This document shows positions 17,537 to 26,723 of a DNA stretch of 64,000 nucleotides, in pieces (positions within the stretch are counted from its first letter, which is position 1; each line of letters opens with the position of its first letter). Below the pieces are notes generated by a model. That model saw only the letters and a program-made list of their open reading frames with translations, was not told the DNA's origin and did not search any database. Source of the DNA: Stenotrophomonas sp. 24(2023) (lineage in GTDB: Bacteria; Pseudomonadota; Gammaproteobacteria; Xanthomonadales; Xanthomonadaceae). The DNA is taken from positions 1,488,001-1,552,000 of the forward strand of contig NZ_CP133160.1 of assembly GCF_030913365.1 (NCBI RefSeq), read 5' to 3'. The translations under genes were made by a program, and so were the position numbers.

Positions 17537-18022
17537 ATGCAGACCACCACCCGTCTTGCGCGTCCCATCGACCGCTATTTCGCCAGCTACTCCGACGACC
17601 ACCGCAACGCACTGAACCAGCACATCCACGTGGTGGCGGTACCGGCGATCCTGTGGTCGGCCGTGGCCATGCTGTGGTGCCTGCCGCCGCTGATCACCTG
17701 GTTCCAGTACGGCATCTGGGCGGCGTTTGCGATGTTCGCCGCGTGGTGCTTCTACAACAAGCTCTCGCGCCCACTGGGCATCGGCATGCTGCTGGTGTTC
17801 TTCGTGTTCGGCTGCAGCTGCCGGTTGCTGGAAGCGGAAATCGGCATCGGCAACCTGTGGCGGCTGGGGCTGGCCGTATTCGTGGTGGCCTGGATCGCGC
17901 AGTTCATCGGCCACAAGTTCGAGGGCCGCAAGCCCAGCTTCCTGACCGACCTGACCTACCTGCTGATCGGCCCGGGCTGGGTGCTGGCCAAGGTCTACCG
18001 CAAGTTCGACTGGCGCTATTGA
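17537..18022 (+). CDS. Mpo1-like (DUF962) membrane protein
   Basis: This 161-residue protein belongs to the DUF962/Mpo1 family, whose yeast member is an iron-dependent dioxygenase that alpha-oxidises 2-hydroxy fatty acids. The histidine motifs HRNALNQHIHVVAVP near the N-terminus and QFIGHKFEGRKPSF near the C-terminus are the putative metal ligands, and four hydrophobic helices lie between them. GGAGGAAG precedes the ATG. Bacterial function is not established. Confidence 0.85.
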   Translation: MQTTTRLARPIDRYFASYSDDHRNALNQHIHVVAVPAILWSAVAMLWCLPPLITWFQYGIWAAFAMFAAWCFYNKLSRPLGIGMLLVFFVFGCSCRLLEAEIGIGNLWRLGLAVFVVAWIAQFIGHKFEGRKPSFLTDLTYLLIGPGWVLAKVYRKFDWRY

Positions 18023-18364
18023 TCGGCCGGGCGGCGTTTCCTGAACGGGCCACGCCCATCACCGGCGCTGCACGAGGCGCCTGCCAACGTCCCGACCACG
18101 GCCCTTCCCCGGCGACGCCACGTGGCGAAGGCTGAACCGGCAGCCCCTGTCGCACAGGGGCTGGGCCCTGCCCCGCCGCCCCGACGGACCACATCCGGCA
18201 AAGCCTGGCGATGTGCACCGTAGGGTCGTCACGGCGGCATGCTGCACTGCGGAAAAAATGAATCAGCGCACGTTCCCTGCAATTGATCGCTGTTGCATGG
18301 GTTTCGGCGACATTTCGCTGACTGTTAGACTCACTGACCTGCTCGTGAATCATGGATTCCCTGC
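18023..18364. other. Intergenic region before the Mrp operon
   Basis: This 342-bp stretch holds no convincing gene. A perfect 10-bp hairpin CAGCCCCTGT/ACAGGGGCTG (18141-18163) is the only clear structure and may end the upstream transcript. The last 100 bp are less GC-rich and probably carry the Mrp promoter, but I cannot fix a -35/-10 pair. Confidence 0.5.
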
Positions 18365-21196
18365 ATGCTCCCCAGCCTGCCCCTGCTGCTGGCCCTGCCG
18401 TTCCTGATGGCAGTGGCTGTCGCCGCCTTCCCCCGTAGTTCGCGCACCACCGCTGCCTGGCTGGCGGCGCTGGCACCGCTGGGCGGGCTGGCCATCCTTG
18501 GCTGGCTGACCCCGGCGGTGCTGGACGCCCAGGTGGTCCGCACCTCGCTGCCATGGCTGCCACAGCTCGGGCTGGACCTGACCCTGCGCCTGGACGGGCT
18601 GGCCTGGATGTTCGCCGGGCTGGTACTGGGCATCGGCGCGCTGGTGGTGCTGTACGCACGCTACTACCTGAGCGCGCAGGACAACGCCCACCGCTTCTAC
18701 TGCTACCTGCTGCTGTTCATGGGCGCCATGCTGGGCATGGTGATCTCCGGCAACCTGTTGCTGCTGATGATCTTCTGGGAACTGACCAGCATCAGTTCGT
18801 TCCTGCTGATCGGCTTCTGGTCGCACCGCCAGGATGCGCGCGAGGGCGCACGCATGGCGCTGGTGATCACCGGCAGCGGCGGCCTGGCCCTGCTCGGCGG
18901 CGTGCTGCTGATCGGCCGCATCGTCGGCAGCTTCGACCTGGACGTGGTGCTGGCCGCCGGCGAGCAGATCCGCGCCAGCGCACTGTATCCCTACGCCCTG
19001 TTCCTGGTGCTGGCCGGCATCTTCACCAAGAGCGCGCAGTTCCCGTTCCACTTCTGGCTGCCGCATGCGATGGCCGCGCCCACCCCGGTGTCGGCGTACC
19101 TGCATTCGGCCACGATGGTGAAGGCCGGCGTGTTCCTGCTGGCCCGCCTGCACCCGGCACTGGCCGGCAGCGACCTGTTCTTCTACACCGTCAGCGGCAT
19201 CGGCGCGCTGACCCTGCTGATCGGCGCCTGGAACGCGATCTTCCAGCACGACCTGAAGGGCCTGCTGGCCTACTCGACCATTTCCCACCTGGGCCTGATC
19301 ACCCTGCTGTTCGGCCTGTCCACGCCGATGGCGGTGGTGGCCGGCGTGTTCCACATCCTCAACCACGCCACCTTCAAGGCCTCGCTGTTCATGGCCGCGG
19401 GCATCATCGACCACGAGACCGGCACCCGCGACATGCGCCGGCTGGGTGGCCTGAGAAAGCTGATGCCGTTCACCAGTGCGCTGGCGATCATCGCCTCGCT
19501 GGCGATGGCCGGCATCCCGCTGCTCAATGGCTTCCTGTCCAAGGAAATGCTGTTCGCCGAAGCCCTGACCGCCGGTGGCGGACCGGGCGCAATGCGCACG
19601 GCGGTGTCGGTGGCCGCGCTGCTGGCCGGCGTGCTGGGCGTGGCCTACAGCCTGCGCTTCGTGCACGACACCTTCTTCGGCAAGGGCCCGCACGACCTGG
19701 ACCGCGTGCCGCACGAGCCACCGCGCTGGATGAAGGTGCCGGTGGAACTGCTGGTGGTGGTCTGCGTGGCGGTGGGCATCGCCCCGGCGCTGACCGTGGC
19801 ACCGGTGCTGCATGCCGCCGCCGGCGCGATTCTCGGCAACGCCATGCCCGAGTACAGCCTGTCGGTCTGGCACGGCTTCAACCTGCCGCTGGCGATGAGT
19901 GCGATCGGCGTGGTCGGCGGCGTGGCCCTGTACTTCGGCCTGCGCCGCCTGATCGACCTGTACGCGGTGGAAACCCGCACCACCGGCCGCAACGTGTTCC
20001 ACCGCCAGCTCGACCTGCTCTCGGCTGGCGCGCAGTGGCTGACCGCCGGCGTTGCCAACGGCAGCCTGCAGCGCATGCTGCTGGGCCTGGTGGTGGTGGC
20101 GATCATCGTGGCCGCCGCCCCGTTCGTGGCCAACCCGGCCTCGCCGAACTGGACCGCACCGCAGCCGATCCCCCTGCTGGGCTGGGCCCTGTGGCTGGTG
20201 ATGATGGCCTGCGCCCTGGCCACCCTGCGCATCTACAAGCAGCGCCTGCTGGCGGTACTGCTGGTCGGTGGCGTCGGCCTGATGGTGGCACTGACCTTCG
20301 TGTTCCTGTCCGCCCCGGACCTGGCGCTGACCCAGCTGCTGGTGGAAATGGTGACCCTGGTGCTGATGCTGCTGGGCATGAACTACCTGCCCGCGCAGTC
20401 GGGGCCGGAACGGCCGCGCTGGCGCAAGCGCCGTGATGCGGTCATCGCCATCATCGCCGGTGCCGGCCTGGGGGCCCTGGCCTATACGGCCATGACCCTG
20501 CCGCCGAACACCATGGCCGGCGAGCTGCTGGCCCGCGCCCTGCCCGAGGCGTATGGCCAGAACGTGGTCAACGTGATCCTGGTCGATTTCCGTGGTTTCG
20601 ATACCTTCGGCGAGATCACCGTGTTCGGCATCGCCGCGCTGGTGGTGCACGCCCTGCTGCGGCGCACGCGGATGGCCCCGGAACAGATCATGCCCGGCCC
20701 ACCGATCAAGCTGCCGGTACCGGCCGACCTGGCGCAGATCATGTTCCCGCTGACCCTGACGGTGTCGATCTTCCTGTTCCTGCGCGGCCACAACGCGCCC
20801 GGCGGCGGCTTCATCGCCGGGCTGGTGCTGGCGGTGCCGCTGCTGATCCAGTACGTCATCCAGGGCACCGCGTCGGTGGAGTCGCGCTTCGGCTTCGACT
20901 ACATCCGCTGCATCGGCACCGGCCTGCTGATCGCCCTGCTCAGTGGCAGCGCGTCGATGCTGTTCGGCGTGCCGTTCCTGACCAGCGGCCATCTGGACCT
21001 GCACCTGCCCCTGATCGGTGACGTGCCACTGGCCAGCGCGATTGGGTTTGACATCGGCGTGTACCTGGTGGTGTTCGGCGGGGCGATGCTGATGCTGTCG
21101 ATGATGGGCACCATCAAGCCCTCGCGCACCCGCACCGCCCGCAAGGGGGAAATCGACCTTCAACGCCGTTCGGCCCTGACCGGGGAGATGCACTGA
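18365..21196 (+). CDS. mrpA: Mrp cation/proton antiporter, fused subunits A and B
   Basis: This 943-residue membrane protein is the large MrpA/PhaA/MnhA subunit, related to complex I NuoL, with a C-terminal MrpB-like domain. The antiporter core holds the conserved Glu in MIFWELTSISSFLLIG and the KSAQFPFHFWLPHAM and STISHLG segments. The last 180 or so residues (from MFPLTLTVSIFLFLRGHNAPGG on) match the separate MrpB subunit of other bacteria, so this is the AB fusion of group 2 operons. The complex exchanges Na+ (or K+) for protons and supports pH and salt tolerance. Its stop overlaps the mrpC start. Confidence 0.95.
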   Translation: MLPSLPLLLALPFLMAVAVAAFPRSSRTTAAWLAALAPLGGLAILGWLTPAVLDAQVVRTSLPWLPQLGLDLTLRLDGLAWMFAGLVLGIGALVVLYARYYLSAQDNAHRFYCYLLLFMGAMLGMVISGNLLLLMIFWELTSISSFLLIGFWSHRQDAREGARMALVITGSGGLALLGGVLLIGRIVGSFDLDVVLAAGEQIRASALYPYALFLVLAGIFTKSAQFPFHFWLPHAMAAPTPVSAYLHSATMVKAGVFLLARLHPALAGSDLFFYTVSGIGALTLLIGAWNAIFQHDLKGLLAYSTISHLGLITLLFGLSTPMAVVAGVFHILNHATFKASLFMAAGIIDHETGTRDMRRLGGLRKLMPFTSALAIIASLAMAGIPLLNGFLSKEMLFAEALTAGGGPGAMRTAVSVAALLAGVLGVAYSLRFVHDTFFGKGPHDLDRVPHEPPRWMKVPVELLVVVCVAVGIAPALTVAPVLHAAAGAILGNAMPEYSLSVWHGFNLPLAMSAIGVVGGVALYFGLRRLIDLYAVETRTTGRNVFHRQLDLLSAGAQWLTAGVANGSLQRMLLGLVVVAIIVAAAPFVANPASPNWTAPQPIPLLGWALWLVMMACALATLRIYKQRLLAVLLVGGVGLMVALTFVFLSAPDLALTQLLVEMVTLVLMLLGMNYLPAQSGPERPRWRKRRDAVIAIIAGAGLGALAYTAMTLPPNTMAGELLARALPEAYGQNVVNVILVDFRGFDTFGEITVFGIAALVVHALLRRTRMAPEQIMPGPPIKLPVPADLAQIMFPLTLTVSIFLFLRGHNAPGGGFIAGLVLAVPLLIQYVIQGTASVESRFGFDYIRCIGTGLLIALLSGSASMLFGVPFLTSGHLDLHLPLIGDVPLASAIGFDIGVYLVVFGGAMLMLSMMGTIKPSRTRTARKGEIDLQRRSALTGEMH

Positions 21197-21573
21197 TGGA
21201 ACTGGCCCTGGCCTCGGCGATCGGCGTGCTTACCGCCATCGGCATCTACCTGCTGCTGCGGGCACGCAGCTTCGATGTCATCCTCGGCATGACCTTCCTG
21301 TCCTACGCCACCAACCTGCTGATCTTCGCCGGTGGCCGCGTGGTGCAGGGCAAGGCGCCGGTGCTCAAGGAGGGCCTGGACAGCCACCTGGGCAACTACA
21401 CCGACCCATTGCCGCAGGCGCTGGTGCTGACCGCCATCGTCATTGCCTTCGCGATGACCGCGGTGAGCATCGTGCTGGCCATGCGCAGCCGCAGCGACAA
21501 CCACAGCGACCACGTCGATGCGCATGAACCCGACGAGGACGCACCGGTACGCAGCGACGAGGAGCGCGCATGA
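21196..21573 (+). CDS. mrpC: Mrp antiporter subunit C
   Basis: This 125-residue subunit is the NuoK-like MrpC: three helices with the GIYLLLRARSFDVILGMTFL and SYATNLLIFAGG segments, then PLPQALVLTAIVIAFAMTAV. The acidic tail of about 25 residues is unusual in composition but in the right place. It overlaps mrpA by one base and mrpD by four. Confidence 0.95.
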   Translation: MELALASAIGVLTAIGIYLLLRARSFDVILGMTFLSYATNLLIFAGGRVVQGKAPVLKEGLDSHLGNYTDPLPQALVLTAIVIAFAMTAVSIVLAMRSRSDNHSDHVDAHEPDEDAPVRSDEERA

Positions 21574-23105
21574 ACCATCTGGTGATCCTGCCGATCCTGG
21601 TGCCGCTGTTCGGCGCGGCACTGTCGCTGTTCGTCGAGCACCGCCGCTATGGCCCGAAGGTGCAGCGCACGGTGGCCTGGACGTCGCTGGCCGCGCTGGC
21701 GCTGGTGGTCGGGCTGCTGTTTGCCGCCACCGTCGATGGCCACATCAACGTCTACCTGCTGGGCGACTGGCCGTCGCGGCTGGGCATCGCACTGGTGGCC
21801 GACCACCTGTCGGCGTGGATGCTGCTGACCACCCTGCTGCTGGCCATTCCCTGCCTGCTGCATGCCTGTTCCGGCTGGGACCGGCGCGCACCGCACTTCC
21901 ACGCGCTGTTCCAGTTCCAGCTGGTGGGCCTGAACGGTGCGTTCCTGACCGGGGACATCTTCAACCTGTTCGTGTTCTTCGAGGTGATGCTGATCGCCTC
22001 CTACGGCCTGCTGCTCAGCGGCGGCCGTGGCCTGCGCATGCGCATCGGCCTGCACTACGTGGTGTTCAACGTCACCGCTTCGACGCTGTTCCTGATCGCC
22101 CTGGGCCTGCTGTACGCCTCGCTGGGCTCGCTGAACATGGCCGAGCTGTCCCAGCGCATCGCCCAGGTGCCACCGGCCCAGCTGACGCTGGTCAAGGCGA
22201 CACTGGGCCTGTTGCTGCTGGTGTTCTGCGCCAAGGCCGCGTTGATGCCGCTGTACTTGTGGCTGCCCGAATCCTACGCACGCGCACCGGCGGCGGTGGC
22301 GGCCCTGTTCGCGATCATGACCAAGGTCGGCCTGTATGCCGTGCTGCGCGTGCAGATGCTGTGGTTCGGCGAGGACGCCGGTGCGATGGCCGGGTACGGC
22401 CGTGACTGGCTGCTGTGGGCCGGCGTGGCCACGCTGGTGCTGGGCGGGCTGGGCGTGGTCGCGGCCGCGCGCCTGCGCGTGCTGATCTCCTACCTGGTGG
22501 TGGTGTCGGCGGCCACGCTGTTCATCGCCTTTGCGGTGGGCACGCCGAAGGTGCTGTCCGCCGGCCTGTACTACCTGCCGCACAGTACCTTCGTGGCCGC
22601 GGCGCTGTTCCTGGTGGCCGACCTGATCCGCCGCCGCCGTGGTGGCGCCAGCGACCGCAAGGAAGTCATCGCACCGATGCCGGGCCGGGAAACGCCCGCC
22701 GTGCTGTTCCTGATCGGCGCGGTCTCGGTGGCCGGGCTGCCGCCGCTGTCCGGGTTCCTGGCCAAGGCCGCGCTGCTGGCCGGCATGCCGGCGCACTACA
22801 CCCCGGCGGTATGGACGGCCGTGCTGGCCAGCAGCCTGCTGGTCATCATGGGCCTGGTGCGCGGCGGCATCCGCCTGTTCTGGCGCGTACCGCAGCCCGA
22901 CGCCGACGCCCCGGCGCCGCGCAAGGCCCCCCTGCGCCGGGTCGAGCTGTATGCCGCCTGCGTGCTGCTGCTGTACGGCGTGGGCATGACCCTGTTCGCC
23001 GCACCGCTGATGCGCCACACCGATGCCATCGCCGCCCAGCTGCTGCAGCCGGGTGACTATGTGCAGCAGCTGCGTGCGACCACGCCGGAGATCCGCCAGC
23101 CATGA
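21570..23105 (+). CDS. mrpD: Mrp antiporter subunit D
   Basis: This 511-residue subunit is homologous to NuoN/NuoM and is one of the two proton-translocating antiporter-like proteins of the complex. The FVFFEVMLIASYGLLLSGG segment has the essential glutamate, and the central lysine helix (LLLLVFCAKAALMPLYLWLP) and the PLSGFLAKAALL helix are intact. Four-base overlaps with mrpC and mrpE show translational coupling. Confidence 0.96.
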   Translation: MNHLVILPILVPLFGAALSLFVEHRRYGPKVQRTVAWTSLAALALVVGLLFAATVDGHINVYLLGDWPSRLGIALVADHLSAWMLLTTLLLAIPCLLHACSGWDRRAPHFHALFQFQLVGLNGAFLTGDIFNLFVFFEVMLIASYGLLLSGGRGLRMRIGLHYVVFNVTASTLFLIALGLLYASLGSLNMAELSQRIAQVPPAQLTLVKATLGLLLLVFCAKAALMPLYLWLPESYARAPAAVAALFAIMTKVGLYAVLRVQMLWFGEDAGAMAGYGRDWLLWAGVATLVLGGLGVVAAARLRVLISYLVVVSAATLFIAFAVGTPKVLSAGLYYLPHSTFVAAALFLVADLIRRRRGGASDRKEVIAPMPGRETPAVLFLIGAVSVAGLPPLSGFLAKAALLAGMPAHYTPAVWTAVLASSLLVIMGLVRGGIRLFWRVPQPDADAPAPRKAPLRRVELYAACVLLLYGVGMTLFAAPLMRHTDAIAAQLLQPGDYVQQLRATTPEIRQP

Positions 23106-23605
23106 ACCGCCCTTCCCTGCTCAAGCGCCTGCTGCCCTCGGTACCGCTGTCGATCATGGTGGTGGCGTTCTGGCTGCTGATGTCCGACAGCTTCAACCTG
23201 GGCCAGATCCTGCTGGGCCTGCTGCTGGGCGTGGTGGTGCCGCTGTTCGCCGCGCGCCTGGACCGCGAATTCGCCCGCATCGGGTCGCTGCGGCCGCTGC
23301 CGAAGCTGCTGGTGGTGACGCTGTGGGACATCCTGCTGTCCAACATCCGCGTGGCGATCCAGGTGCTGGGGCATGAGCGCAACATCCAGCCCGGCTTCAT
23401 CTGGCTGCCGCTGGACATCGCCAACATCCACGGCATCGCCGCGTTGACCAGCATGATCACCCTGACCCCCGGCACCGTGTCGGCCGCGCTGAGCGACGAC
23501 CGCAGGTTCCTGCTGGTGCACGTGCTGCACCTGGAAGACGCACAGGAACTGATCGACACGATCAAGCGCCGTTATGAAGCCCCGTTGATGGAGATCTTCC
23601 CATGA
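23102..23605 (+). CDS. mrpE: Mrp antiporter subunit E
   Basis: This 167-residue protein is MrpE, a small membrane subunit without a complex I counterpart. The N-terminal hydrophobic pair and the later ALTSMITLTPGTVSAALSDD segment and cytosolic C-terminal domain are typical. It is needed for assembly or activity of Mrp in other bacteria. Confidence 0.93.
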   Translation: MNRPSLLKRLLPSVPLSIMVVAFWLLMSDSFNLGQILLGLLLGVVVPLFAARLDREFARIGSLRPLPKLLVVTLWDILLSNIRVAIQVLGHERNIQPGFIWLPLDIANIHGIAALTSMITLTPGTVSAALSDDRRFLLVHVLHLEDAQELIDTIKRRYEAPLMEIFP

Positions 23606-23886
23606 CCGGTTTTGAAGTCATCCAGACCACCCTGGTGGTGTGCATGCACGTGGTCGGCCTGGCCATGCTGCTGGCCACCTGGCGGCTGCTGCGCGGCCCC
23701 ACCGTGCCTGACCGCATCCTTGCCCTGGACACCCTGTCGGTGACCGCCATCGCCGAGTTGATGCTGTTCGGCATGTACCTCAATTCGCCGATCTACTTCG
23801 AGGCGGCGCTGATCATCGCCATGCTCGGCTTCGGCAGCACGGTGGTGCTGAGCAAGTTCGTGCTGCGCCGGGACATCGTCGAATGA
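23602..23886 (+). CDS. mrpF: Mrp antiporter subunit F
   Basis: This 94-residue subunit has three helices and the MrpF signature RGPTVPDRILALDTLSV, ending in the AALIIAMLGFGSTVVLSKF helix. It overlaps both neighbours by four bases. Confidence 0.94.
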   Translation: MTGFEVIQTTLVVCMHVVGLAMLLATWRLLRGPTVPDRILALDTLSVTAIAELMLFGMYLNSPIYFEAALIIAMLGFGSTVVLSKFVLRRDIVE

Positions 23887-24269
23887 TCACCTTCATCCAG
23901 ATCGCGCTGTCGATCCTGCTGCTGTTCGGCTGCTTCTTCATCCTGGTCGGCGCACTGGGCCTGGTGAAGCTGTCCACGTTCTTCAAGCGCCTGCATGCCC
24001 CGACCAAGGCCAGCACGCTGGGTGTGGGCTGCGTGCTGGTGGGATCGGTGTGCTACCACATCTTCCTGGGCCAGGACCCGCAGCCGCGTGAGCTGCTGAT
24101 CACCGTGTTCCTGTTCATCACCGCCCCGATCAGCGCGCACCTGATGGCCAAGGCCGCGCTGTCGCTGCTGATGGAAACGCGCCCGAGCCTGCCCGGCAAC
24201 GAGCGTGCCGAGGAAGAGCAGCTGCCGCCGCCGGAACCGGCCAGGGACGAGGAAAGCGCGGCGCGCTGA
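23883..24269 (+). CDS. mrpG: Mrp antiporter subunit G
   Basis: This 128-residue subunit has three helices and the MrpG signature GALGLVKLSTFFKRLHAPTK followed by a TAPISAHLMAKAAL helix. The C-terminal 25 residues are acidic and Pro-rich. It closes the A/B-C-D-E-F-G operon. It converges on the Na/Ca exchanger gene. Confidence 0.94.
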   Translation: MITFIQIALSILLLFGCFFILVGALGLVKLSTFFKRLHAPTKASTLGVGCVLVGSVCYHIFLGQDPQPRELLITVFLFITAPISAHLMAKAALSLLMETRPSLPGNERAEEEQLPPPEPARDEESAAR

Positions 24270-24406
24270 TGCCGTGGGGGCCGATGCTGGCTCGCACGGC
24301 ATTCACCGCCGCCACGCATGACGTTGATCTACATCGCAGCGCACGGGCCATCCAGGGCGTTTCCGATGGCGTCCGGCCCGGGTCGGCACGTCACATTCGC
24401 AACCGA

Positions 24407-25366
24407 TCAGGCCGGCGTTACCAGTGCGATCTCCAGCCCCACCCAGGCCACGAAGGCGCCCAGCAGCACCGCGCCTTCGCTGCGGCTGATCCGCAGGTCG
24501 CCACGCAGCATCGGGTACAGCACCAGCACGAAGGCGATCACCGCCGGCAGCTCCAGCCGCACGAACGACGCCGGCAACGCCAGCGGCTGCAGCACGCCCA
24601 GCACGCCCAGCAGTAGCGCCAGGTTGACCACGCTGGACCCCAGCACGTGGCCAAGCACCATGTCGCCCTGCCCGCGCCGTGCAGCGAATACCGCGGCGGC
24701 AACTTCCGGCAGGGCGGTGCCGATAGCCACCGGCAGCAGGCCGACCAGCAACGGCGTCCAGCCCAGCGCGGTGGCGAAGTCGCCAGCGGCGCCCACCACC
24801 AGTCGCGCGCCCCCGTACAGGGCCACGCCGGCAATGGCCACGCGCAGCACGTTCAGCGGCACGCTGGTGCGGGTCAGGGCCGAGGCGGCGATGGTCTGCT
24901 GCACGGCCTCCGGTTCACGGTTTCGCCGGGCCAGCACCACGGCCAGGCAGGCCAGGAATCCCGCCAGCAGCAGGCCACCTTCCCAGGCCTGCAGGCGCCC
25001 ATCGCGCCCGAACAGGATCACCGCCACGGCGGCCAGCAGCAGGGCCCACCACAGGGTGCCCAGCAGCCGTGCGCGCAGCAGCAGCGGCGCGGCCAGCGCG
25101 GCAACGCCCAGGGTCAGGCCCAGGTTGGCCAGCGTGCTGCCCACGGCATTGCCCAGCGCCAGCTCAGGCTGCCCCAGCACCAGCGCACGGGCGTTGACCG
25201 CCAGTTCCGGCAGCGAGGTGGCCACGGTCATCAGCAGCAGGCCTGCGGTGAACGGGCGCGCACCGAAGCGCTGGGCCAGGCCGGCCACCCCTTTGACGAT
25301 CGAATCCCCGCCCAAGGCCAGCAGCAGCAGGCCGAGCAGGAACCAGGCAGTGGCGATGACGATCAT
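24407..25366 (-). CDS. Sodium/calcium exchanger family protein (YrbG-like)
   Basis: This 319-residue protein has ten hydrophobic helices in two inverted halves. Each half carries an alpha repeat of the CaCA superfamily: TVATSLPELAVNARALVLGQPELALGNAVGS (in two parts) near the N-terminus and GTALPEVAAAVFAARRGQGDM plus LGHVLGSSVVN in the second half, with the ion-coordinating Glu residues. YrbG-type members exchange Ca2+ for Na+ or H+. It lies tail to tail with the Mrp operon, another cation antiporter, but shares no promoter with it. Confidence 0.9.
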   Translation of the reverse strand: MIVIATAWFLLGLLLLALGGDSIVKGVAGLAQRFGARPFTAGLLLMTVATSLPELAVNARALVLGQPELALGNAVGSTLANLGLTLGVAALAAPLLLRARLLGTLWWALLLAAVAVILFGRDGRLQAWEGGLLLAGFLACLAVVLARRNREPEAVQQTIAASALTRTSVPLNVLRVAIAGVALYGGARLVVGAAGDFATALGWTPLLVGLLPVAIGTALPEVAAAVFAARRGQGDMVLGHVLGSSVVNLALLLGVLGVLQPLALPASFVRLELPAVIAFVLVLYPMLRGDLRISRSEGAVLLGAFVAWVGLEIALVTPA

Positions 25367-25409
25367 CCGGCATTCCCCCGAAGGCTGTGCCGGAAGATTC
25401 TACGCCCGC

Positions 25410-25997
25410 TCAGCCGCAGCCTTCGACGTAGTCCACCTGCGGGGTCTGGCCGACCCGCCAGGCCTGGACCTTGCCCTCGGCGCCCACGGTGAAATCGATG
25501 ACCGCACCGCCCTCCTGGGCCGGGCGGACGCGCAGGTGCTGGACCTTGTCGTCGTACTTGTCCGGGCCGACATCGCCACGGTCCGGGTACAGCGTCTGCA
25601 GTTCGCCCAGGGTCATGCCGACCTTGCCGCCGCCCGGGGCGGTGACGCCGGGGCCGCGCACGTCATAGCGGACCAGTTTGTTGCCCTCGATCATCAGCCA
25701 CGGCCCTTCCGGTGCGTCGCCCTGCGGGTGCAGGTAGTGGCAGCCCTCATCCGGCACCTCGCCCTGCAGCGGCTTGCCCCAGCTGCTGCGCACCTGGTCC
25801 ACGCCGCTGCCCAGCGCCAGCGGGCCGAAGCCATCCAGGCGGGCCGGGCCCTGCGCCGCGACGGTGGCCGGCGCAGCCGGCGCTGCAGCGGTGGGCTCGG
25901 CGCGTGTAGCCGGATCGGCCGGCGCGCTGGTTTCACCGGAACGGCTGCAGGCCGCCAGGGACAGCAGCAACAGGCCGGCAACGGGCAAGGTCTTCAT
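25410..25997 (-). CDS. Hypothetical lipoprotein
   Basis: This 195-residue protein has a lipoprotein signal peptide with the lipobox LAAC (Cys17), then an Ala/Pro-rich tether to about residue 50 and a compact domain with GSGVDQVRSSWG, the CHYL segment and a C-terminal EGCG. The two cysteines could form a disulphide. Related proteins are found in Xanthomonadaceae, but I recognise no function. It starts with ATG after GGAGAG and reads away from a divergent hypothetical gene. Confidence 0.75.
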   Translation of the reverse strand: MKTLPVAGLLLLSLAACSRSGETSAPADPATRAEPTAAAPAAPATVAAQGPARLDGFGPLALGSGVDQVRSSWGKPLQGEVPDEGCHYLHPQGDAPEGPWLMIEGNKLVRYDVRGPGVTAPGGGKVGMTLGELQTLYPDRGDVGPDKYDDKVQHLRVRPAQEGGAVIDFTVGAEGKVQAWRVGQTPQVDYVEGCG

Positions 25998-26118
25998 CGG
26001 AATGCTCTCCTCGGGTGGTGCGCCACGCTAGCGCAGATGACGTGCAGGGCACGCATTGTCATCACTGTTTCATGGCATCCATTCAGGCTCGGCCTGCACC
26101 GCCCTGCCTGTATCGCCC

Positions 26119-26652
26119 ATGCACCCGCGCAAGACCGATCTCGCCCGCTCCGCGCTGCAGGCACACCGCGCGCCCCTGGACATGCGCCAGCGGCGCCTGC
26201 TGATCCTGTGCGATGGCCAGCGTGATACCACCGAACTGACGGCACTGCTGGGCAGCGATGCCGTGGCCATGGTGCAGGCATTGATTCACAGCGGTTACCT
26301 GAGCAGCGGGGCCGAGGTGGCGCCCGCTGCGGCACCACCGCCTGCACCGGCACCGGTGGCGCCCTCACCGCCGTCCTCACCGCCTGCGGCTGCCACGCCG
26401 GTCGAGCGGCGGCGTTCACTGGTGGCCGCGCGCATCTACGTGCTGGGCATCCTGGAAATGCAGCGTCACCCGCAGGCCGCCGGGCTGCTGCGCAACCTGC
26501 AGCAGGCGCGTGTGGAAACCGATGTGCTGGCCGGCCTGCAGGCGGCGCTGCAGGCGCTGCCGGCACTCACCTCCGAAGGCTACAGCCAGCGCGTGCGCGA
26601 GCGCTTGCTGGAAGCGCTGCCGCTGGAACATTGCCCGGCGTTCACCGGATAG
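26119..26652 (+). CDS. Hypothetical protein
   Basis: This 177-residue protein has two segments separated by a Pro/Ala-rich linker (about residues 68-98). The N-terminal part (PLDMRQRRLLILCDGQRDTTELTALLG) looks like a small winged-helix or DUF-type domain, and the C-terminal part is helical and leucine-rich. No signal peptide or catalytic motif is visible. The start is uncertain because no ribosome site precedes the ATG at 26119. Codon use is like that of its neighbours, which supports it as a real gene. Confidence 0.65.
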   Translation: MHPRKTDLARSALQAHRAPLDMRQRRLLILCDGQRDTTELTALLGSDAVAMVQALIHSGYLSSGAEVAPAAAPPPAPAPVAPSPPSSPPAAATPVERRRSLVAARIYVLGILEMQRHPQAAGLLRNLQQARVETDVLAGLQAALQALPALTSEGYSQRVRERLLEALPLEHCPAFTG

Positions 26653-26665
26653 GCGTTGCGGAAAG

Positions 26666-26689
26666 CAGCCACGCATGGCGTGGCTCTAC
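26666..26689 (-). repeat. Single SMAG-type palindrome
   Basis: A 24-bp unit (minus strand GTAGAGCCACGC-CATGCGTGGCTG) lies between the convergent ends of the hypothetical gene and hmgA. Confidence 0.85.
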
Positions 26690-26692
26690 CGT

Positions 26693-26714
26693 GACGCCCG
26701 CCGATGCGGGCGTC
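26693..26714 (-). terminator. Hairpin downstream of hmgA
   Basis: GACGCCCGC and GCGGGCGTC pair over 9 bp with a four-base loop, 10 nt after the hmgA stop. There is no long T tract, so it is a moderate candidate for terminating hmgA or stabilising its 3' end. Confidence 0.5.
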
Positions 26715-26723
26715 GCTGCGTTC

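Noticed and set aside
18350..21193. 947-codon open frame antisense to mrpA
   Set aside because: High GC at third positions opens antisense frames; its composition (His, Gln, Arg-rich) is that of a shadow and mrpA is a clear family member.
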